DNA of 12,600 nucleotides from CAYJAD01 sp964370015 (lineage in GTDB: Bacteria > Desulfobacterota > Desulfovibrionia > Desulfovibrionales > Desulfovibrionaceae), in contig CAYJHD010000059.1 of NCBI GenBank assembly GCA_964370015.1, positions 1-12,600 of the forward strand, in the 5' to 3' direction. Below are positions 1-7,274 of this stretch, one piece after another. The notes beneath the pieces are model-generated. The model ran no database searches. It was not told where the DNA came from and saw nothing but the letters and a program-made list of their open reading frames with translations. Position numbers and translations under genes: made by a program. Numbering within the stretch: the stretch's first letter is position 1; each line of letters begins with the position of its first letter.

Positions 1-32
1 GGGGAAACCTTTTCTTCAGAAAAGGTTTCCCC
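1..32. repeat. Perfect 14-bp hairpin upstream of pheT
   Basis: Bases 1-14 (GGGGAAACCTTTTC) are the exact reverse complement of bases 19-32, with a TTCA loop, giving a very stable hairpin. No T-run follows on the plus strand (the next bases are TCTCCCCC and then A-rich), so it is not a textbook intrinsic terminator. The arm layout, G-run then AA outside and a T-run beside the loop, recurs in the two hairpins between tkt and pgk. It may end an upstream transcript (pheS is often just before pheT, but lies outside the window), act as an attenuator, or protect an RNA end. The structure is certain; the role is inference. Confidence 0.7.
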
Positions 33-113
33 TCTCCCCCAGAAATAAAAAAAACCAAGAAACAAAAAAAGTAAAAACAATAAAAATAACATAAAGATAA
101 ATAGGTTGTCGCT
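33..113 (+). other. A-rich leader before pheT
   Basis: This 81-base stretch is extremely A-rich on the plus strand (45 A in the 60 bases 41-100) and has no gene. It contains several AT-rich -10-like words such as TAAAAT and TAACAT but no convincing -35 element, so no promoter is called. A weak ribosome-binding site (AGG, 103-105) lies 8 bases before the pheT ATG. The unstructured A-rich RNA may itself help ribosome loading. Confidence 0.4.
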
Positions 114-2537
114 ATGCTTTTAAGTATGAAATGGCTGCGTGAGTTTGTGCCTTTTACGGGTACAGCTGAGGAATTGGGACATAAGTTGACCATGCTTGGC
201 CTTGAGCTGGAAGAAATTGCACGTCCTTTCGATGACATTGCAGACATTGTCATTGGGCAAGTGGTAACTTGTGAAAAACACCCAGAAGCCGATAAATTAT
301 CCGTGTGTACCGTCAATGTGGGTACACTTTCCGAAGAGCCTTTGACCATAGTGTGCGGCGCGCCAAATGTGGCGGCAGGCCAACGTGTGCCCGTGGCCAT
401 GGTGGGTACGGTTATGCCCGGCGGCATGGCCATTAAAAAGGCTAAATTGCGCGGCGTGCCTTCCTTTGGCATGATCTGCTCTGAACGTGAATTGGGCCTT
501 TCCGATGATCATTCCGGCATCATGGTGCTTCCCGAAGACGCTCCCCTTGGCGTGAAATTTGTGGATTACTTCGATATGGATAGGGAAGTGCTAAACATTA
601 GCATTACCCCCAACCGTGCCGACTGTACCTCTGTGCTGGGCCTTGCTCGTGAAGTGGCCGTGGCTTACAATTTGCCTTTGACCATGCCCACGGTGGCCTT
701 GCAAGAAGAAGGCGAAGATTGCAGCTCTGAGGTAAAAATCACCATCCCCGATGCGGAACTTTGTCCCTTGTATCAAGGTCGTATCATTGAAAATGTGCGC
801 ATTGCTCCTTCTCCGTACCATATTCGTTATCGCTTGATAGCTTGCGGCATTCGCCCCATTTCCAATATTGTGGACGTGACCAACTATGTTTTATTGGAAC
901 TTGGTCAACCTCTGCACTCTTTTGATAAAGATAAAATTCGCGGCGGTGAAATCATCGTTGCTGCGTCAAAAGATGGCGAAAAGCTCACCACTTTGGACGG
1001 ACAAGAACGCACCTTGGTGGCACAAGACATCACCATTCGTGACCCAGAGGGTGCCATTGCTTTGGCCGGCACCATGGGCGGTTTGGATTCAGAAATTACC
1101 GAAGCCTCCACGGCAGTATTCCTAGAAAGTGCTGTGTTTAGAGCCGGATCCGTGCGCAAAACTGCACGTCGTTTGGGCTTGCATAGCGAAGCTTCCTATC
1201 GCTTTGAGCGCGGCGTTGACCAAATGGGCAATACTTTTGCCATGGATAGAGCCGCCAGCCTCATGGTGGAATTTGGCGGCGGTAGCGTGCGCAAGGGCGT
1301 GTGCAAGGCAGAACCCAAACCATGGACTGCACCGCAAATGACTTTCCGCTTGCAACGCGCCAACGATTTGCTTGGCTTGAGCACCGAACAAGGCATGGAT
1401 GCGGCTTTTTGCGAAAAAGTGCTCACCAGCCTTGGTTGCACCGTGACCGACACCGATAAAGCCGTATGGCAGGTGACCGGCCCTTCCTGGCGTCATGATA
1501 TGGAGCGCGAAGCCGATCTCATAGAAGAAGTGGGTCGCGTGTATGGCCTCGATAATATTGAGCCAGTGCTTCCTGTGGTGCGTCATAGCCTTGAAAATGC
1601 CAGTGCTCTTGCTGAACAGGGCGAAAGCGTCTTTGATTTTTGGTCGCGCATTAAAAAATGGGGTCGCGGTCTTGGTCTCAATGAAGCCATAAACTATAGC
1701 TTTGTGGGCCATAAGGATTTGGATCACTTGAATCTACCCACAGAGGGTCGCGTGTCCATTGCCAATCCGCTTTCCGCCGAGCAAGATGCTTTGCGCACAG
1801 CCTTGGCTCCCGGCCTTTTACAAAGCTTGCGCCATAACTTGGCTCAGGGCAATGCAGGCCTGCGTCTTTTTGAATTGGCACATATCTTCACCGCCGATGC
1901 CACTTCTGAAACCACAGCCAAAGAAGAAGGCCGCTTGGCTTTGCTCGTGTATGGACAACGCTATGACGGCACTTGGCCTCAAGTGCAAGATGATGCTGAC
2001 TATAGCGATATCAAGGGCCTTGTGGAACATTTGTTTACCTCTTTACATTTACCATGCGCGACTTATGCTATGATGGAAGGACACAGCTATCTTTTACCTG
2101 CCGTGTCCATCATGGTGGACGGCACTTGCGTAGGTGTCATGGGTCGTGTACGTCCTGCCATGGCAGAAGCTTTCCATGCCAAAAAAGATGTATGGATGGC
2201 TGAACTTGATTTGGATGTATTGCGTCAATTGGTCAAGAAGTCAAAGATTGCTTTCACTTCCTTGGCAGTGTATCCGCCAAGCCGCCGCGATATGACCGTT
2301 ATGACTGACGGCACCGTCAGCGTGGATGCCATATTGCAATGCGTATCCAAGGTGAAGCTGGCTTTATTGGATGATATCTGCGTTATAGATATGTTTGAAC
2401 CCAGTGAAACAGAGCGTAATATCACCTTCCGCTTAACCTTCCGCCATGCGGAGCGCACCTTGAAAGATGGTGAAGTGGATAAGGAAAAAGATAAGATTGT
2501 GGCAGCCTTAACACAAGGCCTTGAGGTGCGTATTTAA
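114..2537 (+). CDS. pheT: Phenylalanyl-tRNA synthetase beta subunit
   Basis: Beta chain of the cytosolic alpha2-beta2 phenylalanyl-tRNA synthetase, which charges tRNA-Phe using ATP. The 807-residue length fits the bacterial family (about 800). An OB-fold tRNA-binding domain (EMAP/Csa3 type) covers about residues 40-148, including VIGQVVTCEKHPEADKLSV. The B3/B4 editing domain follows at about 210-390, with NIVDVTNYVLLELGQPLHSF. The B5 domain spans about 405-485, ending in ADLIEEVGRVYG. The anticodon-binding FDX-ACB domain lies at about 720-807, from YPPSRRDM to the C-terminus. The ATG at 114 is preferred over the in-frame ATG at 126 because MLLSMKWLREFVP matches the usual PheT N-terminus. The ribosome-binding site is weak. 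The alpha subunit gene is not in the window and may lie just upstream. No truncation or frameshift is seen. Confidence 0.97.
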   Translation: MLLSMKWLREFVPFTGTAEELGHKLTMLGLELEEIARPFDDIADIVIGQVVTCEKHPEADKLSVCTVNVGTLSEEPLTIVCGAPNVAAGQRVPVAMVGTVMPGGMAIKKAKLRGVPSFGMICSERELGLSDDHSGIMVLPEDAPLGVKFVDYFDMDREVLNISITPNRADCTSVLGLAREVAVAYNLPLTMPTVALQEEGEDCSSEVKITIPDAELCPLYQGRIIENVRIAPSPYHIRYRLIACGIRPISNIVDVTNYVLLELGQPLHSFDKDKIRGGEIIVAASKDGEKLTTLDGQERTLVAQDITIRDPEGAIALAGTMGGLDSEITEASTAVFLESAVFRAGSVRKTARRLGLHSEASYRFERGVDQMGNTFAMDRAASLMVEFGGGSVRKGVCKAEPKPWTAPQMTFRLQRANDLLGLSTEQGMDAAFCEKVLTSLGCTVTDTDKAVWQVTGPSWRHDMEREADLIEEVGRVYGLDNIEPVLPVVRHSLENASALAEQGESVFDFWSRIKKWGRGLGLNEAINYSFVGHKDLDHLNLPTEGRVSIANPLSAEQDALRTALAPGLLQSLRHNLAQGNAGLRLFELAHIFTADATSETTAKEEGRLALLVYGQRYDGTWPQVQDDADYSDIKGLVEHLFTSLHLPCATYAMMEGHSYLLPAVSIMVDGTCVGVMGRVRPAMAEAFHAKKDVWMAELDLDVLRQLVKKSKIAFTSLAVYPPSRRDMTVMTDGTVSVDAILQCVSKVKLALLDDICVIDMFEPSETERNITFRLTFRHAERTLKDGEVDKEKDKIVAALTQGLEVRI

Positions 2538-2573
2538 TGGTTCATAGGCCGCATGCCCCCAGCGTGTGCGAGT

Positions 2574-2586
2574 AGGATTTGGTATG
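2574..2586 (+). promoter_or_regulatory. RBS deciding the MerR-like start
   Basis: AGGA at 2574-2577 lies 6 bases before the ATG at 2584. The longer reading frame from GTG 2566 has no comparable site and adds only six residues with no family match, so 2584 is taken as the start. Confidence 0.7.
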
Positions 2587-2937
2587 ACTGAGAAGACATA
2601 TCGCATTGGGGATGTTTCCAAAATGCTTCAGCTCAACAGTAGTGTGTTGCGTTTTTGGGAGATGGAATTCACCCAGCTGATACCTTTGCGCACGGAAAAA
2701 GGGCAACGCCTGTACACCGAAGAAAATATAGAGTTACTTAAACGAATTCAAACCTTGCTTCACGAGCAAGGCATGACTATTGATGGAGCTCGGCGGGTGC
2801 TTGCGTCCGCCGACTCTGAGCTCCCCCCCACGGAAATGACCGGCCTTGATGTCCCTTGTGCCGGTTGCACAGAGAAAGAACGTATGCTTAAGGATATGCG
2901 CCATGAACTTTTGGCCATGCGCGATCTTTTGCAATAA
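2584..2937 (+). CDS. MerR-family transcriptional regulator
   Basis: Small DNA-binding protein of 117 residues. The N-terminal MerR winged helix-turn-helix covers about residues 6-75: YRIGDVSKMLQL is the HTH, VLRFWEMEF the typical MerR helix, and RTEKGQRLYTEENIELLKRI the wing and second HTH. The tail is short: an acidic/proline linker, a CAGC pair of cysteines (residues 92-95), and a charged C-terminal helix (ERMLKDMRHELLAMRDLL) that may form the dimer coiled coil. It is shorter than metal-sensing MerR proteins, and its ligand cannot be told; the CxxC could bind a metal or sense redox state. It sits 46 bases after pheT and 24 before rpe, so it is probably co-transcribed. Known MerR proteins bind stretched promoters as dimers; no target site was recognised here. 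Confidence 0.85.
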   Translation: MTEKTYRIGDVSKMLQLNSSVLRFWEMEFTQLIPLRTEKGQRLYTEENIELLKRIQTLLHEQGMTIDGARRVLASADSELPPTEMTGLDVPCAGCTEKERMLKDMRHELLAMRDLLQ

Positions 2938-2961
2938 GTTCTTCACCAATGCGAGGTACGC

Positions 2962-3642
2962 ATGATTCTTTCCCCCTCCTTACTCAGCGCAGATTTTGCC
3001 AATTTAGCCAGCGAGTTGCGTGCACTGGAAGATGCCGGTGTAAAATGGGTGCATCTAGATGTGATGGATGGTATTTTTGTTCCCAATATAACTTTTGGTC
3101 CGCCTGTGATTGCCGCATTACGCAAGCATAGCGGGCTTTTTTTTGATGCGCATCTCATGATTGAAGCACCGGAGCGCTATTTGGAAGATTTCCAAAAGGC
3201 CGGTGTGCAAATGCTTGTGGTGCATGCAGAGGCCACCAAACATTTACAGCGTACCTTGCGACGCATAAAAGAGCTTGGCATGGAATGCGGCGTTTCGCTA
3301 AACCCTGCCACTTCGCTCAGTGCTGTGGAATATGTGCTGGATGATGTGGATATGATATTGCTTATGAGTGTAAATCCCGGTTTTTCCGGACAAAGTTTTA
3401 TACCTTCCACCTATGAAAAAATCCGCAATTTGCGCGCCATGCTCAATGCCGCCGGTAAAGGACATGTGCGTATACAAGTGGATGGCGGGGTAGACCCGCA
3501 TAATATAGCGGCCTTGATTGATGCCGGAGCCGATGTTTTTGTGTCCGGTTCGGCCTTTTTCTCCAAGCCCCCTTATGCAACACGCTTACAAACTTTTGTG
3601 GATGCAGCGGCGCTGGCTAAGCGCGAAGCTTTGTGTTCTTAA
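2962..3642 (+). CDS. rpe: Ribulose-phosphate 3-epimerase
   Basis: Interconverts D-ribulose 5-phosphate and D-xylulose 5-phosphate in the pentose phosphate pathway. The 226 residues form one TIM barrel, the usual length. Visible family motifs include LSPSLLSADF at the N-terminus, WVHLDVMDGIFVPNITFGP (metal ligand His31 and catalytic Asp33), FDAHLMI (His64), MSVNPGFSGQSF (about 135-146), and VDGGV with catalytic Asp174. All four expected metal/catalytic positions are present. GAGG at 2953-2956 lies 5 bases before the ATG. It is 24 bases downstream of the MerR-like gene and 24 upstream of tkt, which uses its xylulose 5-phosphate product, so translation of the three is probably linked in one operon. 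Confidence 0.96.
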   Translation: MILSPSLLSADFANLASELRALEDAGVKWVHLDVMDGIFVPNITFGPPVIAALRKHSGLFFDAHLMIEAPERYLEDFQKAGVQMLVVHAEATKHLQRTLRRIKELGMECGVSLNPATSLSAVEYVLDDVDMILLMSVNPGFSGQSFIPSTYEKIRNLRAMLNAAGKGHVRIQVDGGVDPHNIAALIDAGADVFVSGSAFFSKPPYATRLQTFVDAAALAKREALCS

Positions 3643-3666
3643 CTGCAAATATTTTAAGGAAAAACC

Positions 3667-5667
3667 ATGTTAGATCGTAAATATTTGGCCCATGCCTTAC
3701 GTTTTTTAGCCGTTGATGCTGTGAATAAATCCAATTCCGGGCACCCCGGAGCACCCATGGGTATGGCAGACATGGCCGAAGCCCTTTGGCGCCATCATTT
3801 AAAGCACAATCCTGCCAATCCCAAATGGGTGAACAGAGACCGCTTTGTGCTTTCCAATGGGCATGCCTCCATGCTCATGTATGGTTTGTTGCATTTGACC
3901 GGCTATGATGTGAGCATGGACGACATTAAAGACTTCCGTACCTTGCATTCCAAAACCCCCGGTCACCCAGAATTTGGCATGACTCCCGGCGTGGAATGCA
4001 CCACAGGGCCCTTGGGTCAAGGCATTGCCATGGGCGTGGGTATGGCATTGGCAGAGCGTCACATGGCTGCACAATTCAACCGCGACGGCCATGAAGTGAT
4101 TAACCATAACACCTATGTGTTCTTGGGTGATGGCTGTATGATGGAAGGCATTTCCCACGAAGCTTGCTCCCTTGCCGGAACTCTTGGCCTTGGCAAGCTC
4201 ATTGCTTTGTATGACGCCAATGGTATTTCCATTGATGGTAACATTGAAGGCTGGTTTGATGAAGATGTGGCCAAGCGTTATGAAGCTTATGGCTGGCAAG
4301 TCATTGGTCCCGTGGACGGACATGATGCCGGTGCTTTGGATAGAGCGCTATTTGCCGCCAAGGATGAAGAAAGTAAGCCCACATTGATCATTTGCCGTAC
4401 GCACATTGGCTATGGTTCTCCTGCCAAGCAAGATTCTGCCAAGTCACATGGTTCGCCCCTTGGTAGCGAAGAAAGAGATATCACCGCCAAGGCTCTTGGT
4501 TGGGATCATGCGGCTTTTGAAATTCCACAAGATGTCATGGATGCGTGGAGCGTGCGTGACCGCGGCGCCGTGGTGCAAAGTATGTGGAATAATCAATTTA
4601 AAGCCTATGAAGAAGCCCATCCTGAATTGGCTGCAGAGTTTTTGCGTCGCATGTATGGTGATTTGCCAAAAAATTGGCAAGAAATCGTCACCACGGCTTT
4701 GCAAAATTGCTTAGAAGCCAAAGAAAATATCGCCACACGCGTGGCTTCTCAGCGTGCTTTGGAAGCCTTCATGCCAGCCATGCCTGAACTTGTGGGCGGC
4801 TCTGCTGACCTTACCGGTTCTGTGGGCACCAAAACATCCCTTTCAGCTGTGCTGGATAAAGACAATTATGGCAACAATTATGTGAACTACGGCGTGCGTG
4901 AATTTGCCATGGGCGCCATCATGAATGGTATGGTATTGCACGGCGGCATTTTGCCTTATGCCGGTACTTTCATGATGTTCTCTGATTATGCAAAAAATGC
5001 CATTCGTCTAACAGCCCTCATGGAAAAACGCGTGGTTTGGGTGCTTACGCATGATTCCATTGGCGTTGGCGAAGACGGCCCCACACACCAACCTGTGGAG
5101 CAAGTGGCCACATTGCGCCTCACTCCCGGTGTGCATGTATGGCGTCCTTGCGATACTTTTGAAACCATGGTGGCATGGCAATGCGCTTTGGAAGATAAAA
5201 AACACTGCCAGTGCTTATCTTTATCACGCCAAAACTTGCCTTTCATGGAGCGTGATGCTGCTGTGCAAGCCAATGTGAAAAAGGGCGGTTACATTTTAAG
5301 CGATTGTGAAGGCACACCCGATGTGATTTTGATCGCCACCGGTTCCGAAGTGGCTCTTACCATGGAAGCGGCCAAAACCTTGACCAATCAAGGCAAAAAG
5401 GTACGCGTTGTGTCCATGCCTTGTACGGAAATTTTTGAAGCACAGGATGCCAAGTATCGCGAAAGCGTACTCCCTGCAGCTGTGCGCGCACGTGTGGCTG
5501 TGGAAGCTGGTGCCGCCGATTACTGGCATAAGTACGTGGGCTTAGACGGCCGCGTGGTGGGCATGACTGGCTTTGGTGCTTCTGCTCCTGGTGATGTGCT
5601 TGCCAAGCATTTTGGTTTCACCGTGGATAATGTCATAAATAAAGCTTATGAATCCATGAAAAAATAG
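3667..5667 (+). CDS. tkt: Transketolase
   Basis: Thiamine-diphosphate enzyme that moves two-carbon ketol units between sugar phosphates, linking the pentose phosphate pathway to glycolysis. The 666-residue length is typical. The N-terminal TPP domain shows SGHPGAPMGMA (His26) and the Mg/TPP motif GDGCMMEG at 154-161, with Asn185 in LYDANGISIDG. The pyrimidine domain (about 353-520) has the catalytic glutamate in YGVREFAMG (Glu412) and the THDSIGVGEDGPTHQPVEQ signature (461-479). The C-terminal domain begins near VILIATGSEVA. AAGGA at 3656-3660 gives a good ribosome-binding site. It follows rpe by 24 bases and is followed by two large hairpins before pgk. No missing key residue was noticed. 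Confidence 0.97.
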   Translation: MLDRKYLAHALRFLAVDAVNKSNSGHPGAPMGMADMAEALWRHHLKHNPANPKWVNRDRFVLSNGHASMLMYGLLHLTGYDVSMDDIKDFRTLHSKTPGHPEFGMTPGVECTTGPLGQGIAMGVGMALAERHMAAQFNRDGHEVINHNTYVFLGDGCMMEGISHEACSLAGTLGLGKLIALYDANGISIDGNIEGWFDEDVAKRYEAYGWQVIGPVDGHDAGALDRALFAAKDEESKPTLIICRTHIGYGSPAKQDSAKSHGSPLGSEERDITAKALGWDHAAFEIPQDVMDAWSVRDRGAVVQSMWNNQFKAYEEAHPELAAEFLRRMYGDLPKNWQEIVTTALQNCLEAKENIATRVASQRALEAFMPAMPELVGGSADLTGSVGTKTSLSAVLDKDNYGNNYVNYGVREFAMGAIMNGMVLHGGILPYAGTFMMFSDYAKNAIRLTALMEKRVVWVLTHDSIGVGEDGPTHQPVEQVATLRLTPGVHVWRPCDTFETMVAWQCALEDKKHCQCLSLSRQNLPFMERDAAVQANVKKGGYILSDCEGTPDVILIATGSEVALTMEAAKTLTNQGKKVRVVSMPCTEIFEAQDAKYRESVLPAAVRARVAVEAGAADYWHKYVGLDGRVVGMTGFGASAPGDVLAKHFGFTVDNVINKAYESMKK

Positions 5668-5683
5668 ATGTTACAAATTATTC

Positions 5684-5722
5684 TGGGGAAGTGAACTTTT
5701 TCTAAAAAAATTCACCTCCCCA
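5684..5722. terminator. Hairpin after tkt, possible terminator
   Basis: A long inverted repeat begins 16 bases after the tkt stop. The arm 5684-5701 pairs with 5705-5722 through TGGGGAAGTGAAC plus a T-run, with two mismatches (A5690/C5716 and C5696/A5710) and a 3-base loop. The following bases (AAACTTCTCTCC) are not a clean T-run, so termination is inferred from position and stability. It resembles the hairpins at 1-32 and 5801-5854. Confidence 0.6.
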
Positions 5723-5752
5723 AACTTCTCTCCTCAAAAAAACAAAATTATT

Positions 5753-5782
5753 TATACTAAACAAGTAAATAAAACGCGTTTT
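5753..5782 (+). promoter_or_regulatory. Possible pgk promoter with palindromic operator
   Basis: TATACT at 5753-5758 is a good sigma-70 -10 word, but no convincing -35 sits 16-18 bases upstream. A perfect 12-base palindrome, AAAACGCGTTTT, lies at 5771-5782, about where an operator just downstream of a start point would be. The arrangement is suggestive only. Confidence 0.3.
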
Positions 5783-5800
5783 GGTAGAGGATGGGGGGTA

Positions 5801-5854
5801 TGGGGGGAAGGAGACCCCTTTTTGGCGTTAGCAAAAGGGGTCTCCTTCCCCCCA
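5801..5854. repeat. Perfect 22-bp hairpin in pgk leader
   Basis: Bases 5801-5822 and 5833-5854 are exact reverse complements (TGGGGGGAAGGAGACC... against ...GGTCTCCTTCCCCCCA), with a 10-base loop. The structure ends only 21 bases before the pgk ribosome-binding site. A partial duplication of the G-run (ATGGGGGGTATGGGGGG, 5791-5807) lies at its left edge. No T-run follows it on either strand. It could stop or attenuate read-through from tkt, stabilise the pgk message as a 5' cap-like hairpin, or be a member of a dispersed repeat family. Confidence 0.75.
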
Positions 5855-5875
5855 TAATATGCTCTATTACTTATT

Positions 5876-5887
5876 GAGGTGTGTATG
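5876..5887 (+). promoter_or_regulatory. RBS deciding the pgk start
   Basis: GAGG at 5876-5879 lies 5 bases before ATG 5885. The alternative in-frame GTG at 5879 overlaps this ribosome-binding site and so is unlikely to be the start. Confidence 0.75.
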
Positions 5888-7048
5888 TTATTTTTAAAAG
5901 ATCTTGATGTACAGGGTAAGCGCGTGGTTTTGCGCGAAGACTTAAACGTTCCTTTAAAAGACGGTGCCATCAGCAATGACAAGCGCATTCGTGCCGCCTT
6001 GCCCACCATCCAAATGGCTTTAGACAAAGGCGCCGCCGTCATAGTGCTTTCCCATTTGGGGCGTCCCACTGAAGGTGAATTTGAAGAAAAATTCTCCTTG
6101 CGTCCTGTGGCTGCTCGCTTGCAGGAACTCTTGGGCGTGTCTGTGGGCTTTGCCGCAGATATACAAAATGTGGAAGTGCAAGCCGGCTCTGTGGTTCTGT
6201 GTGAAAATGTACGTTTCCTTAAAGGCGAAAAGAAAAATGACGCCGCCCTCGCACAGCAATTGGCAGACCTTGGTGATGTGTATGTGATGGATGCCTTTGG
6301 TGCTTCCCATAGAGCGCACGCCAGCACGGAAGGCGCGGTGCATAAAGCCAAAGTGGCTTGTGCAGGTCCGCTCATGGCCGCTGAATTGGACGCTTTTGCC
6401 AAAGTATTAGATGCGCCCAAGTCTCCTTTGGTGGCCATCATTGGTGGTTCGAAGGTTTCCACCAAGCTTGCTTTGCTTGAAAATTTACTGGGTAAAGTGG
6501 ACAGGCTCATTGTGGGTGGTGGCATAGCCAATACCTTCTTGGCCGCCGCTGGTTATAATGTGGGTGCTTCTTTGTATGAAGCGGACTTGGTGGAAGATGC
6601 CAAACGTATTTTAGAAAGCGCCAAGGCTCAGGGTAAGATTTTGCCACTGCCCACCGATGTGGTGGTTGCCGCTGCTTTGGCTCCGGGCCAAGCCGCGCAA
6701 ACCGTAGCCGCCGACGCTGTGCCGCAAGATCAAATGATTTTGGACGTGGGTCCGCAAACCGTTGAGGCTTATAAAGCTCTTTGCGCCGATGCCGCCACCA
6801 TAGTGTGGAATGGCCCCGTGGGCGCCTTTGAGACAGAGCCTTTCGGTGCTGGAACCGAGGCCCTTGCACAAGCTTTAGCCGCTGGCGCAGGTTTTGTGGT
6901 GGTGGGTGGAGGCGACTCTGTGGCCGCTGTGGAGCAGTATAATCTTGCAGACCAAATGGGCTATATATCCACAGGTGGTGGAGCTTCCCTTGAACTTCTT
7001 GAAGGTAAAATTTTACCTTCTGTGGCAGCCCTCAACGCTGTTGGTTAG
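5885..7048 (+). CDS. pgk: Phosphoglycerate kinase
   Basis: Catalyses the reversible transfer of phosphate from 1,3-bisphosphoglycerate to ADP, the first ATP-forming step of lower glycolysis, reversed in gluconeogenesis. From ATG 5885 it has 387 residues, a usual bacterial length. Motifs in order are GKRVVLREDLNVP (11-23), SHLGRP (56-61), CENVRF (106-111), MDAFGASHRAHAS (135-147), IIGGSKVSTKLALLENLL, the nucleotide-binding WNGPVGAFE, and GGGDSVAA near the C-terminus. The start at 5885 is chosen for its ribosome-binding site and because MLFLKDLDVQGKRV matches other Pgk N-termini. It is 217 bases from tkt, with two hairpins between, so it may have its own promoter. It ends in an intrinsic terminator. 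A long antisense reading frame across it is a shadow. Confidence 0.97.
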   Translation: MLFLKDLDVQGKRVVLREDLNVPLKDGAISNDKRIRAALPTIQMALDKGAAVIVLSHLGRPTEGEFEEKFSLRPVAARLQELLGVSVGFAADIQNVEVQAGSVVLCENVRFLKGEKKNDAALAQQLADLGDVYVMDAFGASHRAHASTEGAVHKAKVACAGPLMAAELDAFAKVLDAPKSPLVAIIGGSKVSTKLALLENLLGKVDRLIVGGGIANTFLAAAGYNVGASLYEADLVEDAKRILESAKAQGKILPLPTDVVVAAALAPGQAAQTVAADAVPQDQMILDVGPQTVEAYKALCADAATIVWNGPVGAFETEPFGAGTEALAQALAAGAGFVVVGGGDSVAAVEQYNLADQMGYISTGGGASLELLEGKILPSVAALNAVG

Positions 7049-7075
7049 CAAACTTTCTCGTTATATTCTCTTTGC

Positions 7076-7120
7076 GGGGTGAGAGTGGTCTTATTTTGGG
7101 CTGTTCTCATCCCTTTTGTT
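7076..7120 (+). terminator. Intrinsic terminator of pgk
   Basis: GGGGTGAGA (7076-7084) pairs with TCTCATCCC (7105-7113) with one G-U pair, giving a 9-bp stem followed directly by TTTTGTT (7114-7120). It lies 27 bases after the pgk stop. The 20-base loop is fairly large but may pair further inside. Confidence 0.75.
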
Positions 7121-7123
7121 CAT

Positions 7124-7274
7124 CTAGATAGTGTCGTCAAATGCGCCTTTTTGGTTTTTTCTGCGTCAGATTTCACGTGCTTTTTCGGTCATGTATGTCT
7201 CTATACACTGTCTCAAAGCTCAGTCATCTTCTTTGATAAAACTCAAAAACTCGTGATTTGACGACACTATCTAG
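7124..7274. mobile_element. 151-bp MITE-like element with 19-bp TIRs
   Basis: CTAGATAGTGTCGTCAAAT at 7124-7142 is the exact reverse complement of 7256-7274, so a 151-base unit has perfect 19-base terminal inverted repeats. Both outer ends are CTAG, which could be part of the repeat or a duplicated palindromic target (the shorter TA is also possible). The interior has no credible gene and is T-rich. Size, perfect ends and the position just outside the pgk terminator all suggest a non-autonomous transposable element mobilised by a transposase encoded elsewhere. CTAG/TA targets are known for some IS5-family (IS427-type) and IS630-type elements; that link is inference. A large two-armed hairpin is the main alternative, but 113 bases between the arms makes a simple terminator unlikely. 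Confidence 0.7.

Noticed and set aside
1122..1727. Open minus-strand frame (201 codons) inside pheT
   Set aside because: It is antisense to a well-conserved pheT region, has no recognisable domain, and is a codon-bias shadow.
3799..4323. Open minus-strand frame (174 codons) inside tkt
   Set aside because: It is antisense to the conserved TPP-binding domain of tkt and has no ribosome-binding site or known domain.
5786..5813. G-runs that might form a G-quadruplex
   Set aside because: There are only two runs of six G, with two-base runs around them; the perfect hairpin is a far better explanation for the second run.
5752..6531. Long open frame on the minus strand (259 codons) over pgk
   Set aside because: It lies entirely antisense to a clear pgk gene and its leader; the translation is low in family-like structure and the frame reflects pgk codon use.
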